From: Oxyruncus cristatus
Lineage: Eukaryota; Chordata; Aves; Passeriformes; Cotingidae
DNA: 64,000 bases
Direction of reading: 5' to 3'
NCBI GenBank assembly: GCA_013399855.1
Contig: VXAY01006780.1
Span: 439,827-503,826 of the forward strand
Below the pieces are notes generated by a model. The model was not told where the DNA came from, ran no database searches, and saw only the letters and a program-made list of their open reading frames with translations. This document shows, in pieces, positions 1 to 10,650 of this stretch (its first letter is position 1; every line of letters starts with the position of its first letter). Both the position numbers and the translations under genes were made by a program.

Positions 1-210
1 AAGCACTACACCACACCATCAAAGGAAATGTTTTGACTTGTCTTGAGTGTGGAAAATTGTAAATTGTTGCACTGTGAATTTCAGATTTCCTTCCTCTGCT
101 CCTCTCCCAGACCCAACAGGATGATATTTCTAGATGCTTGTGTGTTGTCATCTATTGCTTTTTCTCCCTGGGACTTGTTTAAGGGCAACTCTTGACCAGA
201 GCAGCAATTA

Positions 211-351
211 TCCCTCTGTGCTGGGCCCTGGTGAGGCAATTGGACGTGGCACTCAGTGCTCTGGGCTGGGTGACAAGGTGGGGATCGGGCACAGGTTGGA
301 CTCTAAGATCCAGGAGGGCTTTTCCCACCTAAATAACTCCATGATTCTTTG
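211..351 (+). mobile_element. CR1 LINE tail with internal deletion
   Basis: Bases 211-236 resemble an interior CR1 segment (CTGGGCACTGGTGAGGCC-like). From 237 the sequence jumps to the extreme 3' tail (GGCACTCAGTGCTCTGGGC and onward), ending CCATGATTCTTTG. The segment between these parts is missing. Confidence 0.75.
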
Positions 352-422
352 TGCAGCAAATTCTGCCCTTTTGTGAGTCAAAGAGTTGTGAACAATTGAA
401 CACCCCAACACTTTCTGTGCAT

Positions 423-428
423 GTGGGG
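423..428. repeat. Left target-site duplication of the solo LTR
   Basis: GTGGGG lies immediately before the 5' TG of the LTR and matches the copy at 940-945. Confidence 0.85.
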
Positions 429-939
429 TGTTGCAGTAGACCTGCAGGATATGGGAAAACTGTTTGTCTAAAGCATGTTTTTAAGATGGCTTTTTGTAAT
501 CCTTTTGCTACCTCGTGGTTCTTCTTCCCAGTGACCCCCACAGCAGGTATTGTCCCGTGTAGGAATGTCCCTGAAAAGATACCTTGAGTGCTCTCATTGG
601 CCCCCTTTGACCCCTTCCTATTGGTTGTTAACCCCTTCCCGTTACCTGTAATTGGTTACCCCTGTGAACCCTAGCCCTATAAATGTAACCCCCCAACAAT
701 AAACTCTCTCTTGCCTCCTCTCCGCGCCCGGGGTGCTGTGTCTGTGCCTGCCATGGGACCACGTGGCAGGAGGGGAGGGGGAGCAGCTTTCCCCTCCAGG
801 CTCGGGGCCGAGAGGAACCCCTGAGCTCTGGAGTGTTCCCCCTCCCCATCCACTCAGCCGGCGGAAATGGGTTCCTTCAAACGGAAACAGAACTAGAACT
901 GGGTCGCCCCAACGCTAAGCGGGGGTAAGAGACCCGACA
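429..939 (+). mobile_element. Solo LTR of a class II (ERVK/alpharetrovirus-like) endogenous retrovirus
   Basis: The element starts TGTTGC and ends CCGACA and is bounded by identical 6-bp GTGGGG repeats at 423-428 and 940-945. A TATA box (TATAAAT, 678-684) is followed closely by a poly(A) signal AATAAA (698-703). The U3 part is moderately AT-rich and the downstream part (about 710-930) is GC-rich. There is no primer-binding site, polypurine tract, gag, pol or env, so this is one LTR left after recombination between two. A 6-bp duplication is usual for alpha- and betaretrovirus-type integration. The poly(A) signal just before the expected cap site implies a short R region, as in alpharetroviruses; that part is inference. 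Confidence 0.85.
678..703 (+). promoter_or_regulatory. LTR TATA box and poly(A) signal
   Basis: TATAAAT at 678-684 and AATAAA at 698-703 are spaced as in retroviral LTRs where the poly(A) signal lies just upstream of R. Whether this solo LTR still drives transcription toward NEGR1, about 6.5 kb away on the same strand, is unknown. Confidence 0.6.
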
Positions 940-945
940 GTGGGG
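940..945. repeat. Right target-site duplication of the solo LTR
   Basis: GTGGGG lies immediately after the 3' CA of the LTR, identical to 423-428. Confidence 0.85.
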
Positions 946-1399
946 AATCTGTGTCTGTAGGGTTCTTCAACCTGAAGCTTCTGGTCGATGTTTTCAAACT
1001 GCACTCACTCGTGTCCTAAAATAGGGTGCAGTGAGCTGGGCTGACAGCATTGTCTGTGGATTTGGCACCAATATTAGCGAGCTGCTGCTGCTTGGCAATT
1101 ATTTTCATCGTGCACCATATGGTGAAGAAAATGTTTTAATTCACCCATGTACAACTCAAGTTTTGCTGAGAACCTCATGCTGTGTGCAGCTCTCCCCCTC
1201 CGAGGGCTGGTTAAGCCAACCACAACCCCAAAGACAGACAAGCACTTCTGTTGGGCAGAAGGGTTGTATTTTAGAAGGAATATCTTGTATAAGCGTAGCA
1301 TTTCCGTGCTGCTCCCTTCTTGTTTATGAAGGGTTGGGACAGTGTTGCTCTCCCTCATGCCTCTGTAGATGCTAAAGAAGGAATTCTTCCACTACTCTT

Positions 1400-1586
1400 T
1401 AATTTCTTCATGGAAAGGGTTGTTAAACATTAGAACAGGCTGCCCAGGGAAGTGGCGGAGTCCCCATTCTGGAGGTGTTCAAAGATGTTGCACTCAGTGG
1501 TTTGGGCTGGGTGACAAGATGGGGATTGGTCACAGGTTGGACTTGGTTTTGGAGGTCTTTTCCAGCCTCAGTGATTCTCTGATTTT
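1400..1586 (+). mobile_element. CR1 LINE 3' fragment
   Basis: It contains CATTAGAACAGGCTGCCCAGG, a gap-free run to GGGCTGGGTGACAAGATGG, and a GTGATTCTCTG tail. It ends in a TTG/TTTG microsatellite. Confidence 0.85.
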
Positions 1587-1614
1587 GTTGTTGTTGTTGT
1601 TTGTTTGTTTGTTT
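1585..1614. repeat. (TTG)n/(TTTG)n microsatellite
   Basis: Runs of TTG followed by TTTG directly abut the 3' end of the preceding CR1, as if grown from its tail. Confidence 0.85.
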
Positions 1615-1644
1615 TCTGCACTGTTGAGTTTTCCTGCTCAAATG

Positions 1645-1809
1645 GAACTGGCTGCTGAGGGCAGTGGTGGAGTCCCTATTCCTGAAGGGATTTAAAAGCC
1701 ATGTGGACGTGGCTCTTGGGGACATGGGACAGTGGTGGCCATGGCAGTGCTGGGAACGGCTGGACTCAATGGTCTGAGAGGGCTTTTCCAACCGGAATGG
1801 TTCTGTGAA
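1645..1809 (+). mobile_element. CR1 LINE 3' fragment, different subfamily
   Basis: The GGGATTTAAAAGCCATGTGG and GGTGGCCATGGCAGTGCTGG blocks define a subfamily distinct from the copy 60 bases upstream. It ends GGTTCTGTGAA. Confidence 0.85.
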
Positions 1810-3245
1810 TGAGGGGCATAAGATGGAAATGGCTCCTGCCTCGGAGCTTTCCATGTGCACCACTGCTCCTGGCAGCACGTCTGTGTTCCCACTGCAGTGG
1901 GGATGTTCAATCAAGTCTTCTCAGACAGGAGAGAATCCAGTGCAGTGATGTCCTGAGTGCCTTGTGTCTGGGAATGGTATAATTAGAGCGTGTGTTTTAT
2001 AAATAGGCACCTCTGGATTCGCTCCTCCTTTGAGGATTCCTTGTTATCTGTGTTTTCTGCTCCCTGATATGGGCTGAGCGTGTTCTGCAGCCTTGTTCTG
2101 TCAATTCAAAACTTCAAATCTGATGACGACTCAAACCTGTGGAAATCAGGATTTCATTCATCCCTGTGCTAAGAGAATTCCTGGCTTACAGGTGGTAGGT
2201 ACTAGCTTGGATGGCATTGCACCAGGATTCTCCCAGGTTTCGAAGTATGGGAAATTATTTCATATTTTACTGCACAATTCTCTACATAGTCATGCCATAG
2301 GCTATGCAGAAAGTAGAAAGTTTGTTTTATGGAGATTCTGGCATTTGCTTTTAATCCTGTTAACAAAAAACCCCACCTTCATGTCAGGAATTCTGGAGTC
2401 ATCTGGGACAGAGACACACAGTTAAAAGGAAATTTCTGTTCATTCTGATTCTTGACAAAATTCACTATTTTAATTTTTCGTGTGTGAGAGATTTAAATAA
2501 TAAAAAGCAGGTGTTGGAGACTGACAAAAACATCTGTTTTAAAATGTCAGTGCTGGTCTGTGTTTTCTGAGATTTATCCCTTGACTTATCTGCACCCCAA
2601 CCCCTTTTCTGAGTGAAATTTTCAGGGAATGCCTTTTGCAAAGTCTTTTCACACTGTGACTGATGATCTTGTGGGATTTTGGCCTGGATGAGCTCATTCA
2701 CATAATTTCTGCAGAACCATCAGAAATTGCTCTTTGAAAACTAAAGCTGACAAATAATTTGGGTGCATTGGGTTATTTGTTCGAATTTTAGGCAACTTGA
2801 GACACTGTTTAAGAACACTGAGCAATGACTGGATGCTCCTTGGAAGGGTTTGTGCTACAGCACAGGAATAAAGGGTTGCCATTGTTTTTGTGATTTTTCT
2901 GCCATAAGAAAGAAGAGCAAAATGCAGATATATTAGAGATTATTATCTGAGAATTCCTAAGCTAAGAGGAATTATTACATTTTTCCTTCTTAAAGGTATT
3001 AAAATCTAAAATCTAGTTTTGTCTCGGGGAGCACTTTATTCGTTACATGTATGATTCTGGCTTTTTGGCCAGAGTAAAAATGTTTAAAAATAACATTTTT
3101 TTGTGATTTTGGATGTAAAACATGACTCTTGAAATTCTGTGTGCTGTGGTGGGAGTTCTTTTTGTTCTTTTGTTGTTGTGTCCTATTCTTGTCCTGTTGT
3201 CTTATGAGTTGTGTTGTTTCCCCCAGTCCTGTTCTCGGTGGCACT
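1810..3245. other. Intergenic unique stretch, no gene seen
   Basis: AT-rich sequence without CR1, LTR or convincing ORF. Open frames here are under 111 codons and show no recognisable domain. Confidence 0.6.
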
Positions 3246-3490
3246 CTCTCAGGGAAGAATTCCTTTCCAATATCCCATCTAACCCTGCCCTCTGACCGTG
3301 GAAAGCCATTCCCCCTTGTCCTGTACCTCCAGGCCCTTGTCCCAAGTCCCTCTCTAGCTCTCTTGGAGCCCCTTTAGACACTGGAAGGGGCTCTAAGGTC
3401 TCCCTGGAGCCTTCTCTTCTCCAGGTGAACACCCCCAGCTCTCCCAGCCCTTGGAGCATCTCCGTGGCCTCCTCTGGACTCGCTCCAGCG
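3246..3490 (-). mobile_element. CR1 LINE fragment, antisense
   Basis: The reverse complement carries TTAGATGGGATATTGG and GAGAAGAGAAGGCTCCAGGG, the CR1 segment around the ORF2 end and 3' UTR. The 3'-most tail is missing here. Confidence 0.85.
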
Positions 3491-3636
3491 TACCTTGAGA
3501 ATGTGACTGTCCTGGATGTTGGGAATGCAAAATAGGACATGCACACTAGCTGCAGATGTTCAAACATGTAGAAATGGAGTCCATTCCTTGACAGACTGTG
3601 ACGTAGGGGCAAGGTGGCTGGCCAGAGTACACAGAA

Positions 3637-3693
3637 AAATCATGGAGTCATCTAGGTTGGAAAAGACCTCTAAGGTCACTGAATCCAACCATA
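3637..3693 (-). mobile_element. Short CR1 3' terminus, antisense
   Basis: AATCATGGAGTCATCTAGGTTGGAAAAGACC matches the reversed CR1 terminus in pattern (key blocks GGTTGGAAAAGACC and AATCCAACC). A short A run follows. Confidence 0.75.
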
Positions 3694-4110
3694 AAAAAAA
3701 AACCAAAAGAAGATACTGGAAGTCAATGTGACAAGGAATTAAAAGGAACGTGGCAAAAACTGAAGGGTTCAATGAAAACCAGCAATTGACACCAACCACT
3801 GTGGTAGGGAGATTATTTTAGTCGTTCAACTTCCATCTTTTGTCACTAGAGGGAAGGAACGGGTGCAGGAGAGTTAAATGCACAGAAGGAAACGAAGCAA
3901 AAAGCCAAGTGTGAAGTCTGGGAATCAATCTTGAGTATTTGTGCAAACTGTTGAAGGAATACTTGCAAACAACAACTAAATTTAGCTTTTTGAAATGGTT
4001 CTAAACAAAAATACGCAGCTGAATCACAAGGATTTCAAGAAGATTTCTGTCAAGAAATTCTTGTGAAGACAAGGTTTGTCTTCACTCCATGGAAAGTGTG
4101 CACTCACTAG

Positions 4111-4340
4111 TGTGTGCCCAGGTGGCCAAAAAGAGCAATGACATTGTGGCCTGCAGCAGGACCAGGGCAGTGACTGTCCCCCTGTACTGGGCACTGATGA
4201 GGCCACACCTCAAGTCCTGTGTCCAGTTTTGGGCCCCTCACAACAAGAAAGACGTTGTGGGGCTTGGAGCATGTCCAGGGAAGGGAACAGAGCTGGGGAA
4301 GGGTCTGCAGCAGCATGAGTGGCTGAGGGAGCTGGGGGTG
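4111..4340 (+). mobile_element. CR1 LINE fragment, ORF2 C-terminal segment
   Basis: It shows GCCCAGGTGGCCAAAAAG, GAGGCCACACCTCAAGTCC and GGCTGAGGGAGCTGGG, which correspond to the C-terminal coding part of CR1 ORF2. The frame is broken and both ends are truncated. It is the last CR1 before a 9-kb CR1-free zone. Confidence 0.85.
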
Positions 4341-6086
4341 CACAACTCATTGTGCCCCTGAGAGCTTCCTGCACTTGGCAGGCAGGGGAGATTCAGATGA
4401 AAGGATTCAGTCCCTAGAGCAACCTTCACTGCCATAACTGCTATTGACTTTTGACCTGCTTGTTTTTCCATTGATCTGCAAATAGCATGAAAGGCAGGGA
4501 TATGAATCTAAAAATGAACAAAACAGAATAAAAAGCTTCATCTTAGCTCTTGTTGATTGAGATTTATATGATCTTTTGCAAAATTAATAGAATGGTGCTG
4601 GGGACGTGTCTTTTGTTCTTCTTGTTCAAAGAAGAGCAAATTATTTGATTGTTTGTTAAGGTCAAGTAAAAGCAACATCATGCGACTCATTAAAGGTTAC
4701 AGAGCTCTCCCTAAAATTAGATCTCTACTATTATATCTCATCTCTCTGTGGAATGATCTGAGCACGGAATGTACCGGAGCATTCAAAGGGCCTCTGACAC
4801 GCGACAGCCCTGTGAAGTTTTTTACATCTGAAAACTGGCTCCCGTGTGGTTCCGTGTTGCCTTCCTCTCGATGCCAAGACAAGAGACCCTCTCCAACCTT
4901 CTTTAGGGCCCTTTTAGGGACTGGACATTTACATTTCCAGGTGTTTGGTGTGGGATGTGCTTTGGTTGCTGACTCGGGGAGCTGGGAAGGCCCTGTGGGA
5001 GGTTATTGCACATCTGTGAACCTGGGGAGGTGGCAGCATGTGTGTGGGACAGCTCCACTAACAACTCCCTTTTGGTGAGAGCTCCCATGGCCTGTGCCCA
5101 GCCCATTCCAAAGGGCATGGTGCTGCCTCAGAAGCATTCCTAACAATGTTTTGGATACTACATGTTCTAGTTGTGCTTGCAGGAGGCTCCTGCTGTCATG
5201 GTTGATGTCTGGGCACTATGGGCTGCGGCAGCTGCGTGTGACACAGGGATTGTGTCACTGTGCTGTTGTGTTTAACATGAAAAAGGCATCACTGTGTTCC
5301 AGCGATAATAGCGCCGGCAAGGCCTCCCCAGCCACCATGTGAGAGCCAATCCCTCTCTTCCCCTCTCTCTTTCCTTGTCAAGGAAACTCTGTAGTATCGC
5401 GTGCCGCAGAAGAAGAGGAAGAATTCCCTCTTGTGTACACTAGAATTTCTTTTGGCAGCTGGGAAGATCTAATGGAATGCAGTAATGAAGGGTAGGGCTT
5501 ACAGGAATGGGGATCTGGCTTTGCCGACAGAGCACGCAGTGGAAGCACTGTGACTATTAAAGATTTTTTTTTTTTTTACTTTGGAACATTCTACTCCCAA
5601 ATCCTTCTGATGCAAATTGTGGGTAGGGGAAAATGGTGCACCAGAAAAATCCGTACCCTGGCAGCGGATGAAAGGGAGGGAACTGTGGGGAAATGGCACA
5701 CGTGGGATGGCAGAGCTGCTGTGAGGGACAATCCCGACATTGTGTGGGCCAGATGTGCATGAATTAGTGTGGGAATGCTCAGAATTGCCCCAATGGAGCA
5801 CTCATGCAATTCCTGTGCCGCAGCAGTGCAGTGCTTATGCAACTTCTCTCGATCAAGAGAGGGGAATCATTCCTGTAGGGATTCACGCTGATCCCAGCGA
5901 GGTGCAGCCTGGGCTCTGGTGCTGAATAAACCTAGAAAGTGGGTGTTTGGTAAACAAATGGAGCAACTACAACTCCCTGCTCAGTGTGTTTGCCAGAGGC
6001 TGGGAATGACGTGTGTATGTGTGTGTGTTGGAGAAGACCACAGGAGAAAAGAAGTTCCTCATTCCTGGGTGTCTACAGGGAATCAA
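4341..6086. other. Upstream intergenic stretch, no gene seen
   Basis: Unique sequence with a T13 run near 5565-5577 and a short (TG)n at about 6011-6030. The 141-codon frame at 4653-5078 has no recognisable domain and is probably chance. Confidence 0.55.
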
Positions 6087-6742
6087 TCTGTAGGGAATTT
6101 TTGGCTCCTCATTGAAGGTCTCCAGTAGAATTTTAGGAAATCCTTGGTGAAGGCCTCTAGATATCCTGGTAGAATTTTAGGCAATGATCTGTCAGTGGAT
6201 TTTTGTTCGTTAGTGAGGGTCTCCAGAGGCCCTGGTAGAATTTAGGGAGAAAATAGCGCTGGTTTATCACTCTTTAGTGAAGGTCTCCAGCTGTCCTGGT
6301 AGAATTTTGCGAAATAATCTGTCGGTGGATTTTTGCACCTTGGTGAAAGCTTCTAAATATCCTTGAAGAATTTTGGAAAACAATAGGTCAGTGAATTTTT
6401 AGCTCCTCGGTGAAGATCTCTAAGTGTATGTCCTAATAGAATTTTAAGAAATCATCTGTTGGTGATTTTTTTTTTTTTTTTCCTCCTTGGTGAAGGTCTT
6501 CAGCTTTCCTGGTAGAATTTTGGGAAATAATCTGTCAGTAGATTTTGTTCCCTGGAGATGATCTCTAAATGTCCTGGTAGAATTTTAGTATATAATTTGT
6601 GAGTGGATTTTTGCTTTTGGGTGAAGATCTCTAGATATCCTGGTAGATAGAATTTTGGGAAATAATCTGTCAGTGGTTTTTTTTCTCTTTGGAGAAGGTC
6701 TCTACCTGGAATAATTTTTCCAGATAGAATTTTAGGAAATGG
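6087..6742. repeat. Promoter-proximal minisatellite, about 66-bp unit, ~10 copies
   Basis: The motif GTAGAATTTT (with variants) recurs at about 6125, 6169, 6235, 6299, 6365, 6436, 6512, 6577, 6643 and 6723, mostly 64-66 bases apart. Each unit also carries TTGGTGAAGGTCTCTAGAT-like and AATAATCTGTCAGTGGATTTT-like blocks. Copies differ by substitutions and by T-run length, including a T16 run at 6466-6481. The array ends about 520 bases before the NEGR1 start codon. I do not recognise the unit as part of a known avian repeat. Confidence 0.9.
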
Positions 6743-7022
6743 AAGTATCGGAGTGGCCGACTCTTTTTCCAGAAAAGTCTGGATTGTTTGTTTGGAAATT
6801 CCAGCAGCTCCCGGGGGCCTCTCACCGCGGAGCCGCGGGTGCCGTCTCCAGCACTGCCGCCTCAGCACAGGCTGTGACTCGCTGGCTTTTGGCAAAGTGG
6901 CCAATTTTTCTGAAATATTCTGTGTGGAGAGGGCCGGAGCAGCGGGCCCGGTGGGATGTGGCACAGCAGTAGGCTGGGAAAGCGGGGGTGGGGGGTCCGT
7001 GGTGCCCGTGGGAAGAGGCGGA

Positions 7023-7176
7023 NNNNNNNNNNNNNNNNNNNNNNNNNNNNNNNNNNNNNNNNNNNNNNNNNNNNNNNNNNNNNNNNNNNNNNNNNNNNNN
7101 NNNNNNNNNNNNNNNNNNNNNNNNNNNNNNNNNNNNNNNNNNNNNNNNNNNNNNNNNNNNNNNNNNNNNNNNNNNN
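7023..7176. other. Assembly gap (154 N)
   Basis: A run of N lies 90 bases upstream of the NEGR1 start codon, within the CpG island. It probably hides part of the 5' UTR or core promoter. Open reading frames that cross it are artefacts of translating N. Confidence 0.99.
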
Positions 7177-7265
7177 GGTCCCCCACCGCCGGTGCCGACC
7201 AGGGGCCGAGCCCGCCGGGAGCAGCAGCGCTCGGTCTCCGCTGCCGGGACCAGCGCGGCGCGGAG

Positions 7266-7435
7266 ATGGTGCCGCTGGTGCGGAGCGCCGGGGGCTCCCA
7301 CCAGTGGCTGGCGATCGCTTTCCTCGGCCTTTGCTGGCTCCTTCCTCCCGGGAGACTCGCTGCGCCGGGCGGAGACTTCCCCGGGTCTGCCGTGGACAAT
7401 CTGGTGGTCAGGAAAGGGGACACGGCGGTGCTTAG
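7266..7435 (+). CDS. NEGR1: NEGR1 (neuronal growth regulator 1) coding exon 1, partial gene
   Basis: The exon encodes 56 residues plus two bases of a split Arg codon. Residues 1-13 form a short n-region, residues 14-26 (WLAIAFLGLCWLL) a hydrophobic signal-peptide core, and residues 43-56 (VDNLVVRKGDTAVL) the first beta strand of Ig domain 1. VDN-x-VVRKGDTAVLR is the NEGR1 version of the IgLON motif; as I recall, LSAMP, OPCML and NTM have VRQG at this point. NEGR1 is a GPI-anchored neuronal surface protein with three Ig domains that acts in cell adhesion and neurite growth. The ATG has G at -3 and G at +4, and no in-frame ATG lies between it and the gap at 7023-7176. The remaining exons are beyond the window. 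The segment DFPGSAVDN differs from the DFPWAAVDN I recall in other vertebrates. Identification is from remembered family sequence, not a search. Confidence 0.93.
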
Positions 7436-7441
7436 GTAGGA
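7434..7441 (+). other. Splice donor of NEGR1 exon 1 (phase 2)
   Basis: The exon ends CTTAG and the intron starts GTAGGA at 7436. Reading on gives an in-frame TAG at 7437-7439, so the exon must be spliced here. A break after the second base of an Arg codon agrees with the IgLON reading, in which Arg is followed by the first Ig-domain Cys encoded by exon 2. No acceptor for exon 2 can be recognised in the window. Confidence 0.88.
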
Positions 7442-10400
7442 GACGATCGCGGGCGGGAGGGATGCGGGGACGGAGCATCCCCGCCGCCGCATCCCCGAGA
7501 TGCCCAAGGCTCCGCCGGGAGCCCCCGACCCCTCTCGGGGACGATGCGGCGGCGCGGATTTCCTCCAGGGATGCTGGGGGGTGCCCCGGTGATGCGGGAA
7601 GTTATCCCTGCCACCAGCCGGTACCTGCATCCCCAGAGCTCCGGGCTGCTCGCCCGCGCCCGGGGTGGTTTCGTTCCGCGGTTTCTCCGGTTTTAACTCT
7701 ATTTAGGAAGCCCAGTCTGTTGCTAGAAGTTTGAAAACGGGTTGTTGGGGTGAAATGATACAGTTTTGGCTTCTGGCAGCAGTTTGGGGGCTCTGCAGAG
7801 TGAGCAGCGCTGGACTGTGGCAGGGAGAGGATGATTACACCCTGCCAGAAGCATTAAATTAGTATTATTACTTATTTTGAGATATATTTCTGTATTTCTC
7901 GGTGAGAAATGCCATGCTTTATGCCATGAGGAGATTATATTCCTGCTTCTTCTAATGGACCTTGTGCTCCCGTATCTCCGTGTTACTTGACTGGAGCAAA
8001 ATTTGTTTACCAGCAGTCGGACACCATAGTTAAACTACTCGAGTCCGTTGTTCTGATTTGTGCTCGTTAATCCTCTGCTTCACTTGATTATTCCCCCAGA
8101 CTATCTTTTTATTTGTGTGTTGTACTTTTGCCATGATCTTTCTGTAGTTCCAAAACCCCACGTCTTCTCCTTCTCTGGAGTACGGTTACAGTGGGTTGAA
8201 TCTCCTCACTGGTGATAAATCTCTGATTTAATTAGCAGCCCTTCTCAGCTATGAAGTCTGGCTGTATTATTTTCATTGGGTTGTCACTGAAATCTCCAGG
8301 TTACAATGTGTTTTGTCCATAAGCATTTTCAATGATTCTACAGTCTGCTGTAAAATGCTGCATGAAGCATTTTCAGTAAAGATTTGGAAGCATTTTCAGG
8401 CTGCTCCTGGTGTAGTAGCTCCTGAAAATACAGTAGATGTCTATGTAGGGCAGCTGACAAGTGGTTTTTATGTGTACCTCAATTATACTCTGTATTTTGA
8501 GACGTGCTCAGGTCCTTGTGCTTTCTGTCAGCACAATTGGAGGATCAAAGGAAACAATAATTTTGAAAAGTGGTTTATTTAAACTGCTTCAGGCTCACAG
8601 GTTGCAGAGAGGGTAACTTGGTGTGTTCACAAGCAGTTAAGACAGATATTCAGCCAGTACTAAATGCTAGTTGAGTATAAATGTGTTTAAAACTAGAGCA
8701 TTAAAAACAGGTGTGATTGCTCCCAATGTTACCTGCCAGTGGGATTCCGCTGGAACTCATCCAGCTTTCCAGGCCTATGATTGTGTTTGGAACTCGGTGT
8801 CGGTGCAGCTGGATAGGTTACATAAACGAAATGAGAGCTTTAGGCTGCAAACATCACTTTGGTCTCACTAGTGTGTGTTTTGTAAAGAGATGCTGCTACA
8901 GGAAACATTCACCTGAGCTCTGGGACAGAGGGATGAGGTGCTGGAATTTTGAGTGTTACATCTGGATTTCATTCTTCATGCTCTGTGATTAACTTCTCTC
9001 ATTTCTTGTGCCTTCAGCAGGCTGGTTTAAACCAGGGCTTATTTTGTTTTAGGCTAGTTTTGTAACTTGGAAGGTGCAATGCAGGATCACTGTAGGAGCA
9101 AACACTTTGATAAGAGCGTGCAGCAACCAGGCAGAGCCCATTATCCCAAGTCTCCTACTGCCCAGCATCTCAGCTCCTCTGGGAGTGTTCCTCACTGGAT
9201 ATTTGTATTGTAAACTTATTTCAGTATACAGTAAAATAATTGCTATTAGTATCCTAAGTATTGGAAACTGGCTCTTTATTTAAATACAAATTCCAGCAAG
9301 CTGGATAAAGCCATTTGGGTGCTGGAGAAGGAGTCTGTTCCTTCCAGCTCTGTAGCCATCTGAATTCAGCCCTTCCCAGTGACTGTGCCACGCAGCATCC
9401 AAACTTGGCTGCGCTCCGGAGTTCCTAACCTCTCGTAGCAAGATGGCCATGGGCTCCCTGTGGCCAGCACGTGTTGATTCCCCCCTCAGCACCACATTCC
9501 CTGCTTTAGCAGTCTTGAGAGGGCTTCAAGCATTGCCTCCTCCCCTTGGTACCGAGGCAGCACTATGCCGAGAGCATCCTGCTTTAATAATTTAATTAAT
9601 AATGCTGGAATATGGGCGGCACTCCCATGGCTTTGAGTCAGCATTTTCATGGCTGTCAGAAGATGAGGGTGATTTATGGGATGCGTGATGAGGTGGAGCC
9701 AGCCCCCAGCAAGGGGTGTTGCGGGTGCCCTTGCTCGAGTGCAGCCCCTGTGTGGGGCTGAGGACCTTGGACAGCTGGATTACACATCACCCCATGTTCT
9801 GAGCTCCCCTGGAGAGTGAATAAATGGGATTGCCCACATCGAACTGAGGAGAAACTTTTACCCACAAGTCTCATTTTGAGCTGATATATCGGAGAGGAAA
9901 GCACGTTGCCTGTTTGAATGAGTATGGGGCAGGTGGGCCGGGTGCCAGCCCCAGTTCTCACATGAAGTTTTCATTCTCTTTGCTGAAGATGAGCAATAAA
10001 GGCTCCTAGAACTGCTGAGATTTTCCAGTAAAAGCCTCTGTGTGTTAACACTGAGTAAAATAAATAAGTTTGGCTCCCTCATTTTGAAATCATTAATTCA
10101 CGTAACAGTGTAATTAGTCAATTTAGCATGAAACACACACAGCATTTATTGAGTGCTGCAGAAGCAGCACTGTGAGTATCGCCCCCTGTCCTGGTGCTCT
10201 TGGAGCATCCCTCTCTGCCCAGTGCTCTGGGAACATCACTCCTGTCAGCTGCTCTTGCTCATCCAGACCCTCCTCACCCTCACAGCATTCCTGGGGTGGG
10301 TGCCCCTCCAGCCGCATTGCCAGGACCATCGTGGGGTTGGGTCCTGCTTTGCTGTGCCCAGGTGGCACTGGGATGCTGGGATTCTCCCGTGGCCTCCCTG

Positions 10401-10650
10401 GCCAGCAGTTCCCAACGCTGGCAGAGGCACAGTACCCACGTGGCCCTCCATGAAGGACTGACAGAAGCAAAGGTTTGCCAGGAGTGTCACTGGACACCTG
10501 TTCTGGTACAGAAACACCCTCAGCAAGGGGATTTTACAGAAAAACTCTTGTTAGTAGAGGAGTTCTGTCTGTGATGAGCTATTTCTGTAGCCTCAGTAAT
10601 TAAACCCAGGTCCCTTTTATTTAGTCTCAATTGGTGATTGATCCCTGCAG

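Larger units (their letters stand above)
6805..7700. promoter_or_regulatory. CpG island and probable core promoter of NEGR1
   Basis: GC and CpG content rise sharply from the CCCGGGGG at about 6810 to the CCGCGG at about 7677, in contrast to AT-rich flanks. The island contains exon 1 and is interrupted by the N gap. No TATA box is visible upstream of the ATG, which fits a CpG-type promoter. G-rich runs around 6979-7000 may be Sp/KLF-type sites. The transcription start cannot be placed and may lie inside the gap. Confidence 0.75.

Noticed and set aside
4653..5078. 141-codon plus-strand frame upstream of NEGR1
   Set aside because: No domain or homolog is recognised, and the region upstream of NEGR1 is gene-poor in other vertebrates.
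6087..6742. CRISPR-like repeat array
   Set aside because: Units are contiguous and diverged with no unique spacers, and the genome is avian.
6500..7630. 376-codon minus-strand frame and other long frames across exon 1
   Set aside because: They translate the N gap as open sequence and run through a CpG island and minisatellite, both poor in stops. No domain is seen.
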